From assembly GCA_963070105.1 (NCBI GenBank), contig OY718808.1, positions 8,699,898 through 8,763,897 on the forward strand: a stretch of DNA of 64,000 nucleotides. Direction: 5' to 3'. Shown one piece after another: positions 1 to 17,956 of this stretch (position 1 is its first letter; each line of letters starts with the position of its first letter). Source of the DNA: Litomosoides sigmodontis (taxonomy: Eukaryota; Nematoda; Chromadorea; Rhabditida; Onchocercidae). The notes below the pieces were generated by a model. That model did no database searches and was not told the origin of the DNA. It worked only from the letters and a program-made list of their open reading frames with translations. The position numbers and the translations under genes were made by a program.

Positions 1-981
1 GGAACAAACAATAGGTAGTTTACCTAAAAACTTAAACATTTTGACATTATTTCATTACCATCAGTGTTAATTGAGTTTTCGGCTATCGGTCAGCTCTGAT
101 GTCATTCAAATGTTCGTTTTGCCACAGTTTCATTTGAAAATTGCAATTCTCTCCGCTACCGTAACCATCGCTATCCTTTGGTTTTGTTGTGTACGTGTGA
201 TTTAAAGTATCCATTCCTCGTCATATATAAACCAATTTTTTTTCCGTGCAAGAAATGAGGAGGAAAAAGAGAGAGAAAGAGAGGAGGAAGAAAGAGATGG
301 GAAAAGAAGTAAACGGAAGAGACGTCAATTGGATGGATTATGTGTCCTCAATCTTTCTTCATTGTTTGTATTTTTCCCACTATCGTGTGCTTCCTCCTTT
401 CATATAGACTCATCCTACAGCAATCATTATGTAATTGGTATGATAAGATAACGAATAGGTTACTGTAGCAGTAGGCGCTTAGCAACTGTTGATCAATAGC
501 TGCTTATATGCTAAGTTACACTAGCTTTATGTCATTCAGATTACCGTTAAGTCTAGCGGTATGAGTCTAGAGAGAATAAGTCTAGGTCTAGAGAGAGTAA
601 GTCTAGAGATATGTTTGTTAGTTAGCGTGTTTTCTTTTTCGTTTTACATCCATTTGTTGCTGCAGTGGTGGCACTCATGGATTACTTCCATATATAAATA
701 ATCTACATGAATGTAAGTTGAGGGAGGAAGGAATCACTGGGTAATGTTGATGAGAGATTGTGAAGTGCGCGGTGCAGCACAAACGAATGCTTCGTTAAAT
801 TTTGCATGGAGTAAATCGCCACAAGTAGTTAATTGTTTCGAGAAATGCAGCATTACAAGTAGATTTTAAATATTAAATGTGTTTTACTGAATCTTTCGTC
901 GTTGCAGGTGTCTTACTTTAATTACTTACATTATCGGTGGATTTACAATATTTTTGATGTTGGACGTGTCCGATAGCCGCA
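1..981. other. Noncoding 5' region, no gene seen
   Basis: AT-rich sequence without a convincing open frame or splice-bounded exon. It holds a purine-rich stretch near 255-305 and the small AGTCTAG repeat. A consensus acceptor (TTGCAG) ends at 907, so 908-981 may be the 5' untranslated part of the exon whose ATG is at 982. Confidence 0.5.
549..612. repeat. Short degenerate repeat around AGTCTAG
   Basis: The heptamer AGTCTAG or a close variant recurs about five times in 64 bases, separated by AGAGAGA(A/G)TA-type spacers. It looks like a small degenerate minisatellite upstream of the first coding-like exon. No function can be read from it. Confidence 0.5.
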
Positions 982-2599
982 ATGACAAATTTCAAAAATC
1001 CTAGAAACATTTCATTTGTACCCATAAGTAATTTGGCACCTGTGCCTGTAGAATTTCGGGAATTTTTATACCAGACATATGGCATAGAACGAAATGTGAT
1101 GGCATATTTCAACCGATATGAACCGAATAGGTCAAATCTTTCGACCATTTCTTTTTATTTTTTATTACGAATTAATTCATTTAGTTGTATGTGTGTTGTA
1201 AGCGTTTATTGTTTATTGTTTACAGTTTAGAGTTAAGTTTCGAATATCATAAATGTTATTCATCGTTTTATAAGAGGTTAGTCAATCAAAGAAGCAAAAA
1301 TTAGAAGCGATCAATTATGATTGATTTTATGATTGTACAATGTTATTGCAATCGATCATTTATTGAAGTTAACATTTACTGGAACTGAAAGTATTTGCAA
1401 TATGATTAGCTAAGTTGCAATTATCATTTTTATGTACTATTTTATTTTAGGATTTATATAACCGACCGTGGGGAATTAAATTACATCGATACATCGGCGG
1501 TTAGTCCAAAACCTTCAAGAACGTTTGAAGTGAATAATTTTCATTCGCTGCTGCTTACTTGCTTACTGCTTAATTTTTCACATTCATTTTCTATTTTATT
1601 TGAGAGCATTACGCGCTACCAATTGTTTTTATCTGAATGATGGAATTTAAAAATTATTTAAAGTGATTAATACTGTTATTTCAATTTTTCTTCATTCCAT
1701 CTTTCTGATAGAGAAATAACACCGATAATCGTATCTCTATTTGTGACTTTTTTGAACGCTTGCTTTTGCTTTATATGGTTGCGATATTGATGCGCTTTTT
1801 GAATTGTGTTACACGCGCAATATTTTCTACGATTATAATTGCGGATGGCACATTTCCTGACAGTGTATTCTTTTCGACAGTGATATTTTGTTAACGAGTG
1901 TGTTGGTGACAATCTCTGCAACAGTAGTGCTTCAAATATATATTTGATGTGAAGGATTCAACTGCAGAAGGGTTAGGGAGATTTGTTGTGTAATGCTTTA
2001 TATTGTGATTTCAAAGTGATTGTTAAGCGGATGAGGAAAAGATGAGATTGGGAGGATTTTTTTTCCGTTTCATCCTCTCAAATGAAAGGGTGTGAAAATG
2101 AATAGGCGTGCCGTTGGAAACAATCTTGATATGATGGATGGAAGTGTCGTATAAAGATGCCGTGGGACAACATGATCACTTAGTATTATGCTAATTGTAT
2201 TACTAATTCAGTAAACTGTGTTCGCCGCATGTTGGTTTAGATCGGCATTGAGGGCTTGATTGCAATTTTAGGACTTAAAATTTTTGTGAGCTTCAGAGAC
2301 GTGAGCGTGTCGTATCTGAAGGTATTAAAACAGGGATATGTTCAAGCAGATATACTTGGCAAGTGTTAACCGATGTGGAACGTGAACAGCTAAAAAAAGG
2401 TAGCATTTGTGTTGTTGAAATATATTTCGAGAAAGGGAGAAGTTCCACATCACCAAATAATTAGCACTGATCAAAGGTTTTTGCCGTCTAATTGCATCAG
2501 TAAGAGGTTTTGTTGTTTATAGGTTGTAAAGGGGGATATATTGTGTCGTTAAGGTCAACGAAAGCACAACAAGAAGGATTTTGTTTTCCTCATACATAA
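982..2599 (+). CDS. Putative small four-exon gene, unknown product
   Basis: Tentative model: exons 982-1130, 1451-1529, 2297-2399 and 2523-2599, giving about 135 residues. Reading phases match at each junction (2/1, 0/0, 1/2) and introns begin GT and end AG. The first exon starts with ATG and reads as ordinary protein (FREFLYQTYGIERNVMAYF); exon 3 includes YTWQVLTDVEREQLKKG and exon 4 ends in a TAA at 2597. I do not recognise the family. The join from exon 2 to exon 3 spans 767 bp and is the weakest; exons 1-2 and 3-4 could be two genes, or exons 3-4 could start from the ATG at about 2099. It lies just upstream of, and on the same strand as, the CCCH gene. Confidence 0.35.
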
Positions 2600-2860
2600 T
2601 AATACTTTATTTTTAAATTACCTTTTGCACAAGATTGTAAATTACTCGCTGGTGCTGTTTGTGATCATCTAAAGAAAGGAAAGAGAAGGGAGTGGATTTA
2701 TTCTAGGTGGGAATCTGGAAGAATAGAAGAGTAGTAATTCAAAATTTTTCGATTTCTTTTTTTGTAATTATAGGGTAAATTACAAAATATCCAATTTTTC
2801 AACTTCAAGATTTTATCAAGCTCAATCGTACACTTAGTTACGGGAGAGTTAATGCAGTAA

Positions 2861-4714
2861 ATGATGTTTCCAGGTTTCTTTCAAGTACCAGAATCACACA
2901 TTGATAGAGATTTGTAAAGAATGCTTAGAATACTATTAAATTTCAATCATACTCTTTCAGCTTAACGGATTCATCCAATTATTCATGGGTCATAATTTGT
3001 TTCGGAAAGATAGCAGTGGGATTTAAAAATTTTATGCCAAAGTGGTCGTAGTTTAGAGTGAGATAGAATAAGAGACTGTTAAGAGATTATACCTTGTATT
3101 TCAGATAACAACAATGCTTCAGTGGTGGCATTAGACAGGCATCACTTTAACATTGTTGCTATCCGTCTTCAAAGTTGTCATTCTACAAATCGGTTGTCTT
3201 TTTTTTTAATTGAGACTAAAGAAAAATTTTATCAGACGGCGGTATTTGGATCTTCAAAAGAGCTGTACTGTGAATGAATCTGTATTGGACCGTTGCTCTT
3301 CATCGAGTTCATTTCATCGTTGTTAGCAGTTACTTGCTTCTTATGTTTTCTTTTCAGACTATCGCAGAAAAAGTACATACAAAACTTCATTGTGCAGAAG
3401 ATTTCGAAAAACTGGAGATTGTCATCATGGGCAAACATGCATCTTTGCACATGGTGAAGGAGAACTTCGTCCTCCACCTCCGGTAAGATATACGAAACTT
3501 ACTAAACATTACGATTATGAACTGAGAGGAAGAAGTGCGTATGGAAATGTTTTAATTACAGCGAGATAGAAAAAGTTTTAGCGTGGAGTTGGGATATTTA
3601 AATATATATTATATAAAAATATTTGATTTAACTGTAGGATATATTTAAAGAGTCTCTGTTGTTTTATGGATATATTCAAGTGATAACGTACGAAACTATC
3701 AGATATCAAGACTGCATTGAACTTATATCACTTGAAATTTTTTTTATAGGCTCATCCAAAGTATAAAACGCAGTTGTGTAACAACTTTCTGAAGTGGAAT
3801 TATTGTCCGTATGGTGGACGCTGCCAGTTTATCCACGAACGTTTAAATAAAAGTATTGGATTCACTAACTTGGTTCATAATTTTTTTTCTTTTGTTCCAT
3901 GTGTCGCAATAAATAAATGAGTTCATTTATGCAATTGATTTATCAGTTAACTGTTTGGTTATTTCATTCAACAAATTCTCTCGTAATTTATTGGTTTTGA
4001 TAAACTTATAAGTTGCAGAAGGAGATTGTCAATCCAATAACTGTGGAAAATAACCCATACATGCAAAACTTTAATGTGGGACAATTGAAAACAAGGTCTT
4101 ATTGATCTTTATAGTTGAACTTCGTAGATCTTTTTCTTTCCTGATGACCAACGTTAAAGGATAATGTTTTCAGATGTATATTGCATATCTACCATGTATG
4201 CGTAATTTCATTTTTTTTAGTATTAATCATATGAACCCACCAGTTATCTTCGGGAGACCTTTCCCGCTTGCAAAACAGAATGGTTTTTGCTACCCTGCCA
4301 CAAACCCCGTTTTTAACGGAGTAAGAAATGTGGGGGGTTGTACAAGGGTATGTGTTTTCTTGTGTCATAATTTGATGTGGGTTTTAATAACTCCGGTATT
4401 CTTAAGTTTGAGTTTGACGATGTGAATATTAGCTATATTAGGAGAATCTATTTTTGCAAAAGTTAGCAAATATTCGATTTACTTTATTGTAATTTATTCG
4501 CTATTATTGGCCTGTTCAAAATCCGTAACTAATAACATTTCACTCCTAGACAATCAACAACCACAATATTGAAGATATTGTCGACAGGGGTCACTCAGTT
4601 GGAAATGTTAACTCCGTTAAGAGTAACAATGTAGGGAATCACAATCTTAATCCGGTTCGTAGTGACGGTGTTCTCAAGTGGATTAATGAAGGACTCAATA
4701 AGATGTTGGTGTAA
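2861..4714 (+). CDS. Tandem CCCH zinc-finger RNA-binding protein
   Basis: Nine-exon model, 292 residues: 2861-2913, 2961-2998, 3105-3192, 3236-3318, 3358-3482, 3750-3872, 4019-4095, 4221-4347, 4550-4714; all phases agree. Two fingers fit C-x8-C-x5-C-x3-H exactly: Cys100, Cys109, Cys115, His119 and Cys139, Cys148, Cys154, His158, each preceded by YKTxLC. This is the TIS11/ZFP36 class; nematode members (POS-1, MEX-5/6, PIE-1, OMA) bind 3'UTRs of maternal mRNAs in germline and early embryo. The linker between fingers is short (about 20 residues, with PPPP). The C-terminal third is Asn-rich and low in complexity. Introns of 39 and 43 bp are very short. The donor after exon 6 (GTTCAT) is weak, so that junction is the least certain. 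Which worm paralogue it matches cannot be told from sequence alone. Confidence 0.8.
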
Positions 4715-7700
4715 TATTTCTGCAGAATTTTCCAGTTACAGTTCTAATTGCTTGTCTCTGCTTGTGAATGCGGCTCTCTATTAGATGTTTTCATACATCT
4801 AAGACTAGGTTTGCATAATTAACAGTTATGCAATTAAATTATTGACGAAAAGATACTATTGTTCGCAATCAATTTTAAATAACATTAATCTACAGATCTC
4901 AGGGTGCAGGACTAAATCTTCTATCTGGAATGGAATTTAATATTTAGAGGGAAGAGCTAATACCAAATATGAAACTTCCAGGAAAATGGTCGATTAACCA
5001 TATATACGCTTGCGTAAACGTCTGAAGAAATGGTTCAACTGATAAAATTAGTACCTTATCCAGTATATTTATACTTACCAGTTCGTCGGACCGATATTTT
5101 TACTCTGTTTTTGATATTTTTTTGATTTTGCATCATTATTTGATAAAATTATACTATTTGTATGAGTAGAACTCTATAATGCTGTTGTACTGTTTAATTT
5201 GCCAGTTAAACAATTCCTCATTTTTCTTTATTGAATTTGTTACCTTTTCCTGTTAATTTGGGAATTTCGGCCGATGAATATTGGAAATGATTTTGCTCCA
5301 TTTCAACTGCGTATTTACTGGTTTGCTTTTATTAAATGCTTCCACATATGTTACGCATTTTCAAAGATCAATTAGTATGCAAGGTGAATCAAACTGTGCT
5401 CCAAAATAAATTTTCAATTACGGCACAATACTTCACGGAGGTAATCATTAAAATATTGTAGTAAGTTAACAAAGTTATTTTTGTTATGTTATGATTTCTC
5501 GTTATGATAATTTTGTGAAATTACTTTACTATTGCATTTAACAGCTTTTTTTTCAAATCTCTTCTAAAAAAAAGATGTAGTGAGTAATTCAGCGTTCACT
5601 ACTTTTGCAAGTCTTTTCATAGTGTTGTTTTCTTATAGAAGTTAATTCCTAATGAAAATTTGTTAATACAAGGATTGTCCGGTTGACAATGGACATGTGG
5701 TTGTTGTGGTATGACATAGACAGTATAAGTGGGTTATTTATTTCCTAAGGGAAACAATAGATCGGTCCTTTCATCTTTCACTTCCCTAAATATACGGACT
5801 GGAAATGAAAGAGAAAACGTTTGTTGAAATGCGAAAAATGTAAGGCATTGAGAGGTTATAACGACTAAATAATGAAACAAAAGAAAGAACAGATTAGAAA
5901 AGAATGAACTGTTTGGAGAAAGGCATTTTTTCTTGCGAAGGAAGAATATGAGGGATCGCAATCATTAATTGATGAATGCTTAATTCAGCTGAGGAGGTGA
6001 ACTGTTCGTTGTATTTCAGATATGAAATTGTACTAAAATTTAATGAAATTTTGCGTAATTTTCGATAAAATAGCTGGCGAGTTTGTAAAAGTTTAAAATA
6101 TTCAGATGAAAATTAAAATAAAGCAAATTTGAAAAGTAGTGATGAGACAGAGAAGCAGAGATGTCGGTTTAAATGTCCAATCTGCTACTACTACTTAATA
6201 CTACTGCCACATGGAAATTTTAAGGCATCAATAAATGATCTACGACTTTAAGCCTACAAGCACTTCGATTTGCACAATATTATCTCTCAAATACGTCACT
6301 AAGTAGCAGCGCTGTTGAATCCTCAAACGTCCTTCTCATTCCTCGAAAGATCAGATGTAACATGAAAAGGTCAGTTTGGTGTTCCATAAAAGTTTAGTTC
6401 GAAAATGTTCAATGCATAAATTGCATTTTATAATAATTCACGTTGAAAATGCGAAGTAATTTTGTTTTTTTCGATTTTACAAAACTTGCGGGCTTATTCT
6501 CTTGTTGATCTGATCATTTTTCATAAAAGTGAGGTGGTGAAAATCGTGCTAAATCCACTCCCACTGAATTTGAAATGCTTTTGGCACGTAATGGTCGGTA
6601 ATATCGTGTGTCACCATCACTCATTCCGATCCTCACTTATCATTCCAATCATAATTTGTTCTTGCTAGAGGATGAATAGTTAAATTTAACTAAGACAGTG
6701 TATTTAAATTTAACTGGGCAATGAATGTGTCTGTCGCTCAGCACACCACTGTCGCACACACGCGCACAGGAATAAAAGTTAACTTTTGCAAATTATGAGT
6801 AATATTTCCGACAGTGCAAGAACAAGTTATAAGTTAGTGCGTCCAATGTGTGATGCAAACAAACAGTAAGTGAGAAGAAACAAGCAACTGAGATTCTTCT
6901 TTTCATTTCTTTGTAATTTCTAAAAAAAAAAAAGTGAAACTTGAAAAAAGTTAGAAAGAACTGTTTCGCAATGCTATCAAATTTTTCAGGCAACAATTAG
7001 CTTCTCCCTCTACGTCACAGCGAATTTACATCTTAATTTTGTGATGATGTGCTTTCTGGTAATCATTTCATTTATGTTGCATGTGCGATATTTGAGAGTT
7101 CAGACGTACTGATTGGATTGTCGCGCGCGGTACATTTGAAATGTAAGACAGTCAATGATCGTATAGCAAGCAAGTCTTCTCCGACGTAATTATTCACAAA
7201 AATGTTGTAATATGCGCTAATTTCATCTTTTAACTGACTATAAATGTTGATGTTTTGGGAAATACTTAAGTGTGGGAACCGGTTGCTCGGCCGGCTGTTC
7301 AACCAATTGAAGTATTTCACATAAAATTTTCATTCTCGTTAACATTTCCTTCCTTCTTCCTTTCCGTCTCTCTTCCTTTTTTTTTGCTATTAATTAAATT
7401 TCCTTCATTTATTGGATAATTTTAGCAAAAGCTTAACGTTGTAATTTATTCATATTTGCAAATTTTCCGCTTTCATAGGCTTATTATTAATTACAACAAT
7501 TTTTCCATCAATTTGTGCATTTCCATTATCAGTTTTTTTTTTTTTTTTGGAAGTGGAAATATGTGACGCATAGTATAAATCGATAAAATGAAGCAAAATG
7601 AAAGGTATCAAAGAAGTGGAAGTGAAATTGAAATTATCAATGGTTCCGATATTTTAATAGTAAATTCGAAATACTTTTTATTTTTTAACAATTATTGAAG

Positions 7701-8637
7701 TTATAAAAGTTTAATTTAAATGTCCACTCCGTCGCGCTGAGCGATGAGAACAGGTTTTTTTTTTAGGAAACAATAAACAAATGGTTTTTTGTGGTAAGAT
7801 GGGCAATTTCTATATCAAACGAGGATGATTACTTATCGATTCACTCCTCGTTCTCATCACTTTTGCCAGCCTATATTTCATTAATATTATTATTTCCAAT
7901 ATATACATATGGCATGGATCATTAACGTATCTATGCTGTGCGTTGCAGTTGCAGTTGCAGCAGCTATTATCACAATAACATATTATTTAAAAATTTAACA
8001 TTATTTAATAATTTAATTGCCAAAATATCATTGTATCGCTTAATAATACCTCAATAATTAATATTCCATAATTAACAATTTCATTGTTTCGGCAGTCATT
8101 GTTAGTTCCACTTGAGCAAATGTATGGAAATTAAATACTCTGTTCACTTTTGTTTTTGTTTTTTTGCATTTGATCGGTTGCGATATTTATGTTATTAAAA
8201 ATTTTCAAATGCTTTATGAGCATTTAATTTGGATTAATACATGCTAATTTGCTACATTATTATTTTGCAAACATTATCAATATGGCAACCGATCTGAATA
8301 ATATTAATGTTTCTGTGAATTAAAGTTCATTAAATTAATTGAAAATTTCATATTTTCTTTTTTTTGTGATATTTTACAAGTTTTATATTGCTAGCAACTT
8401 TTCGCATTGAATATCTTTGATGATTCATTCCTAAATAATGCTTAATAGAAAAAAAATGACGGAAGCATTAATATTAACTATTATGTAATGATTGATGCGA
8501 ACGTGTTTATCATTTTGACATCGCTAAGCGGTTTTTTCTCTTTTTTAAATCATTTCATTTTTTAACAGAAATCATTGCCTTTTATAAAGCTTGAATTAAT
8601 ACTATTCTTTTTTTTCAATTTTCTTCTCACAAAGAAG
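4715..8637. other. Intergenic region, no gene supported
   Basis: About 3.9 kb of AT-rich sequence between the CCCH gene and the esterase. Short open frames occur on both strands but lack ATG/splice support. A small GC-richer patch at 7240-7345 has overlapping minus-strand frames (one starts with ATG near 7333 and runs about 31 codons) but nothing joins to it. Poly-T runs occur near 7530 and 7375. Confidence 0.5.
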
Positions 8638-8726
8638 CGACATTTTCAATTAAAAAACTCTCATTTTTCTCGTCTCAAAAATTCGACATTTTCAATTAAA
8701 AAACTCTCATTTTTCTCGTCTCAAAG
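8638..8726. repeat. Two tandem copies of a 46-bp unit
   Basis: The segment beginning CGACATTTTCAATTAAAAAA at 8638 is repeated from 8684 with almost no change, ending in TTTTTCTCGTCTCAAA. It ends about 90 bp before the esterase start codon, inside what should be promoter or 5' leader. Recent local tandem duplication is the simplest reading. Confidence 0.75.
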
Positions 8727-8819
8727 ATTTATTGGTTAGTTTCGAATTCATTAAAATTTAATTATTGTCAGACCAGTGCGTTTTTTTTCGGTTTATCCAT
8801 CCTTTTCTCAACACAAAAG

Positions 8820-13038
<4,219 letters not shown>

Positions 13039-13753
13039 ATGAAAGATTCGCATCACCACTTTTTTAAATGAATTAATTTTATTCTTTTATAATATTAGCC
13101 TACTAATTAGCTGTATTAAACGTATGAAGTTTTAATCTAAAAAAATGAATTTCAACGAAAGTTTAGCCATTCGAAATATTTTCATTTATTAAATGACTCA
13201 AATAATTGGGACTCTTAACAATAGCTATGTTTACCCCTGTAAAATAAGTATCACAATTTTAATCTTTGCATTTTAATTGGCAATAATTATGCAAAGAAAA
13301 GGACAAAATTTAGCAAAAATTTCAAAAAAGGAAAGGAAATTATTTAGAAAATGCACAATTAACTTGTTCTATCCGATAAAAAAAAGCTTAATTTATAAAA
13401 TTTTAAATTTATAAGACTGGGAAGTTTTATTAATTGTTACAATTCCTTTGCGCTACTCCATGTTTAGTTCCGCTTAAATTCATCCCTCAAGCATTTCAAA
13501 TTCCATGCCTTTCACTTATGTGGAATATTCGCATTTCATAATTTCAACAATTACTCCACCCAATCACAAGTTGTTACTTGTCCGTTTCAAAAACAAGACA
13601 TTCCTGTAATTCTCTTTAGCGATGACTGCCGCCATTTTGCATTTTATTTATTTCGGAAATAATTATTGCAATAATTCATAGCTTATGATTTGTTTTAAAA
13701 TCAGTTTTAAAATCATTTCATTGTGAGACGTTTGCTTCTTCAATGTATTTTAA
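13039..13753. other. Convergent intergenic region with 3' ends of two genes
   Basis: This 715-bp stretch separates the stop codons of the esterase (+) and acid phosphatase (-). A minus-strand AATAAA (TTTATT at about 13643-13648) lies about 106 bp past the phosphatase stop and is a reasonable poly(A) signal. No clear AATAAA is seen just after the esterase stop. No additional gene is visible. Confidence 0.55.
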
Positions 13754-16700
13754 CTAAGTATTTTGATGGCATTCCTTCACAATATCGCTTGGTAAATACT
13801 CCTTTTGTGCGACAATAAATTCTTCCAATGGGCAAAGATCGGATGTCTGTGAACATCCTCGCATTAAATGGGTCATTGATTTCGGTTCTTCCGAATGTAT
13901 ATTTGAATACAAAAACTGAAAGTATAATTGACGAAAACATAAAGCAAGAAAAATAGATAATGTTAAATTTTTGAATGCTTCAAATTTTGCTAAAAATTAC
14001 AGCAGAAAAGGTGCTTTAAACTTCTCACCGAATGGGACGAAGACGTGTCGAGTATCATTTAGTATTACTTTATATATTTTGTATATGATCCTTTTACTAT
14101 GGGATGGTGTTTGGGAATTATTATATAACTCTGAGTTTTACCGTAAATTTGAAGTAAATTTCAACTTATAAATGCTATATAAAAATTGTTGGGTTTCTAA
14201 GCTGAGAATGCCGTTATGAAGCTAAAGAATTGTTTCAAATTTCACAAAGTAGATATTTTAATATTTTTTGGTGCCTCAAAATTTCAGTTAATAACTAATA
14301 CAGCAGTTCCTCAGTTAGATTATTCAAAGAACAAACTTTAACATATGGTTGATTATTGTGTCGGTAGAGCTCGAAAGTTACGGTAGCACCGTATTGTGGC
14401 GCATAAATATCTATATTTTCGGGAGTTACACCCAATGCGACTAGCAGTGCAGAAATCGTTATGTCATGCTGTAATTTAATATTTTACTGCTGGGGTTTGA
14501 GGAGGAAGATGATTAATTTGTCGAAATTCAAAAAAAAAGGCATGAAAATGTTTGAATTTAAAATTTAAGGTGCAATAAAGCAACTTCAGAAGAAATTTTA
14601 AAATGCAATTATCTAAAATTTAGAAGCATACAGCTGATAATCCATAGAATTTGATGTATTTGTACCAGTCACATTTGCTACCATTATCTCTCAGACATGT
14701 CCACTTTTGTCGTAACTTATCAACGACACCATTCAATATGGCACCGCCACGTAATCGAATTAGTTTAGTGTTTGATCCGAAGTGTTTTGAATTTCCAAAT
14801 CTTTAATTAATTTTAGATCTCAAATTTCAACAAACTTAAACAAAATAAACTGTAACTGTGAAATTTAGAATAATATTGCTGGGAAAACTGACAAAAACTT
14901 TTAAAAAAACTGCAATAAATTCAACATGTATAACTGTATGATCGAATCTAAGATTTAAAAATAAAACATTAATCATACAGAAAACAAATTTTGATGACCA
15001 CGAAATCAATATGGAATGAATGATTTCCAGTGATTAGAAATAATTAAATTTTCATATCTACCGATTTTTTAGTATTTCGGTTTGCAAGTGTTGCATCTGT
15101 TTGTCAATAACTTCTGTAAACCACTCCGGCAATGTTAAATTGTGAAAACGCTGCAATCGTTGAAGCGCAAAATGAGATACGAATTAGTTATTTATATCAT
15201 TTCGAATTAGTTATTTATATCATTTTTTGATAATAATAATAGTGATGCTAGCAGGTAAGATGATCTCATTATGGAATAGCGGACTGAAATTCACCCTGTG
15301 AAATTTCAGTACCAGCAGAAAACTACAAAGAATTTAATTAAACAATCAATCACTGGTATGGAACTTACTGCAACAATTAAGCTGTCCAAAATGTCCATGA
15401 AAAGTTCGTCTAGCTGAAGCTCTTCGTAGCCTGTTACGTTCGACAAATATGCTAATAAATCCTTAAATATTTTCTCAATTTGAATAAGACAAATAAATAA
15501 ATGAAAAATTAAAAATTGTGATCTAATGTGGAAAATTCATCTTGAAGAAAAATTCATAAATTGAAGTGTTAGCAATTTGAAAGAATTTCGCTATCACAAA
15601 AAATTCATTCAAAATTTAGATTTATTTACTGCAACAGTGGGTTGACAGCGTTCTTTGACTCTGCTCTTCCACTCCCCGCCTCAATGAGATCTCGGTAGGT
15701 AATTTACCTGGTGTTTCATTGTTGTTTCACGGAAGTCATTGCTCTTATACCCTTCGCTTTCCAACTGCTCTGCTAGTGTGCAATGATGAAAGGGATTGCC
15801 TATCTGCCATATGTAGCTTTCATTAAATTAACCAATTAAGCTTATTTATTTCAATTCTCTTATTTGTCTAGCAAATTACTTTTCAATGTCAGTTTATTGT
15901 TCGTAATTTGATTATTTAAAAGAAGCGCCGTATAGCGTACGTGATCGTATTCGATCACACATCTGACTTTTATCATTACTATTCGTAAAAGTTGATAATT
16001 TAAACGAACAATACCGCATACATGATCATATCTAAGTTCCACCGTATGAACAGGAATTGGTATCCAGCCGTTGGGCCAATTAATTTCACCACTTCTTCGA
16101 GGATAATCTTTTCCAGCAATTCCGTTAGGAAACATTCCGGCTAAAATTATCATAGCACTTGCAATAGTTCGATTAACATCTGTGCTTCGAATGTATATCT
16201 GCAATAAATTTTGCAACTAATCGTTTTGCAATTCAAGTACAAATTTATTTTTCTTAAAATTCGGTAAATTTGCAAAACAACAATTTTCCATCACATATAC
16301 TCAAATAAATTTGACAAAAATTTCTCATAGATATTGAAAGCAAGCTATTTATGCAATTAACAATTTTACGTAATTTTTTTCGTCCTAAATAAATGGATGA
16401 TGAAGAGATAGGATAGAACTAAAAATTAACTAACAAATTTTCACACCTCTTTATTGCAATAATTTTTTGACAGGAACGGCGGCGTAGAATTAATATACCG
16501 CTGATAGAAACGCTTTCCAACTTTAAATATCTGTCGCATACCAATCTGAAATTTTATTTCAATTTTTTAATAAGTTGAAAAAAAATCCTGAAAATTGCAT
16601 TTGTATTACCTGGTTTTTTTTGCTTTAAAGGAAAAAAGTAACTGTTAAATTAACCTCAGTAAGTTCACCTATTCCATTAGGCCATGCTGATTCCTTGTAT

Positions 16701-17052
16701 GGATTGTTAGGATATATTACTAGCGGACCGCGATCACCATGCCTCCATAGCTGGAAGAATCAAAATTAAAAATTATTTGCTTAAAATAGCTAAATTTTAA
16801 TATCAATCGTTTAAATTAAAAAAAGAAACAAATATATGGGCTAGAGAAAAAAAATGGGAATAAAAAAGGAATGCTAACGGCGTGGACGAAAAGCAGTTCC
16901 GCTCCTTCCGGTTTCGCACTTCGCACTGAAATTCTTCCTTTTAATGGATTGATGGCACTTGTCGTATTCCACTCATTCAACGAAACAATTGAATTCATCC
17001 ATATCTCAGTAAAACAACCAAGAAGAAAGGGTAAAATTAGAATGCTTGGCAT
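13754..17052 (-). CDS. Secreted histidine acid phosphatase
   Basis: Ten exons, 428 residues (minus strand, 5' to 3'): 17052-16879, 16750-16655, 16545-16447, 16198-16022, 15803-15708, 15461-15369, 15150-15062, 14800-14632, 14468-14337, 13915-13754; every phase agrees. It belongs to branch 2 of the histidine phosphatase superfamily, which removes phosphate through a phospho-histidine. The catalytic RHGDRGP is at 61-67 (His62), the downstream HD at 332-333, and a C-terminal [13 protein letters not shown] shows the expected cysteines. The N-terminus is hydrophobic ([11 protein letters not shown]), so it is probably secreted or lysosomal; several N-x-S/T sites are present (for example NRT, NVT, NLT). 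Nematode relatives include gut acid phosphatases. The start was set at the first real ATG, 12 nt after a strong acceptor. An alternative could be a membrane-bound form, but no second transmembrane segment is seen. Confidence 0.92.
15182..15226. repeat. 22-bp tandem duplication in phosphatase intron 6
   Basis: CGAATTAGTTATTTATATCATT occurs twice head to tail within the intron between exons 6 and 7 of the acid phosphatase gene. Noncoding, with no effect on the splice sites. Confidence 0.7.
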
Positions 17053-17085
17053 CAATGATCTATCTGAAAAAGAAAAAAAAACAAA
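17053..17085 (-). promoter_or_regulatory. Strong acceptor just upstream of phosphatase ATG
   Basis: On the minus strand a long T-rich tract ends TTTTTCAG at about 17064, followed by ATAGATCATTG and the ATG at 17052. In nematodes a 3' splice site this close to the start codon is typical of spliced-leader addition, though an ordinary 5'UTR intron is also possible. Confidence 0.55.
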
Positions 17086-17339
17086 AACAAAAATTTGCTT
17101 TCTCGAGAAGCCGACGTCTCCAATAACGCAAAAAAAAAACTTGAAAGCCTTTCACATTGCCGTAACCGACTGCTGCGATAAATTACTTTTCGTCACACAC
17201 TTTGTTTCAATGCACACGTTACATACAAATTCACGCGTTACATTCATACGTTACGTCCCAGACTTCTAGTTGCACGTTATAATCCTTTTCTTTCTCACTG
17301 TGTTCTTTCATTGTTGTTAGTCGTGGAATTTGATAATTT

Positions 17340-17420
17340 GAAAGAGTACCGCATACATAACATAATTTAAAAGAAGAATACCGCATACATGTTATGCATG
17401 CGGTATTCTTCTTTTAAATT
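17340..17420. repeat. Hairpin repeat with 23-bp arms
   Basis: A perfect inverted repeat has arms at 17364-17386 and 17398-17420 around an 11-nt loop. Its core is TACCGCATACAT, and a partial direct copy precedes it at about 17348. Related sequence occurs at about 15990-16030 and more diverged at 15900-15950, inside and next to acid phosphatase exon 4. It looks like a small inverted-repeat element family rather than a terminator. Confidence 0.75.
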
Positions 17421-17956
17421 ATTCTTTTTTGTTGCATCAAATAAAATGAGAGAATATTTAGGCGAAGAAAAGCAATTCGTTTTTTTTTTCTTGCTGTATA
17501 AAATAGGCCTCATTGAGCATCGCTTCAGAGAAAAGTTAAAATTGGTGAAAAGCAGCGAATTAATCAAAATTGATTTGATTACATGTAACCGATCACTCAT
17601 TAACTGATCGCATCGGATGTTCAAGAAATATACGCGTACAACCATATTACTATCAGTGATAAGCTTCCGATAATAGGCTATCACTATTTTACCATCCGAT
17701 GCGTTCACATTGCTTTGCAGAGGTGCATCACCGTATCACTAAATTTCACTGATAAGAAATTCCAATGCAAATAACTGCCACTGTGAAATTTGTTGGAAAA
17801 GGAAAAAACCAATTAATTAACTATATGTAATTAATTTTAATAAAAGATCACAGTAAAAGTTTGAGGAATAGAAGCGGCAAAAAGTGAGTTCACAGCTTTT
17901 TCTGTTTAACAACAAAAATAATTATGACGAATTTCATTTCTTCTTTTTATTTCGAA
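17421..17956. other. Noncoding spacer between hairpin and satellite
   Basis: AT-rich sequence upstream (on the minus strand) of the acid phosphatase gene. Overlapping open frames on both strands at 17367-17708 are explained by the hairpin and low complexity. No exon is supported. Confidence 0.45.
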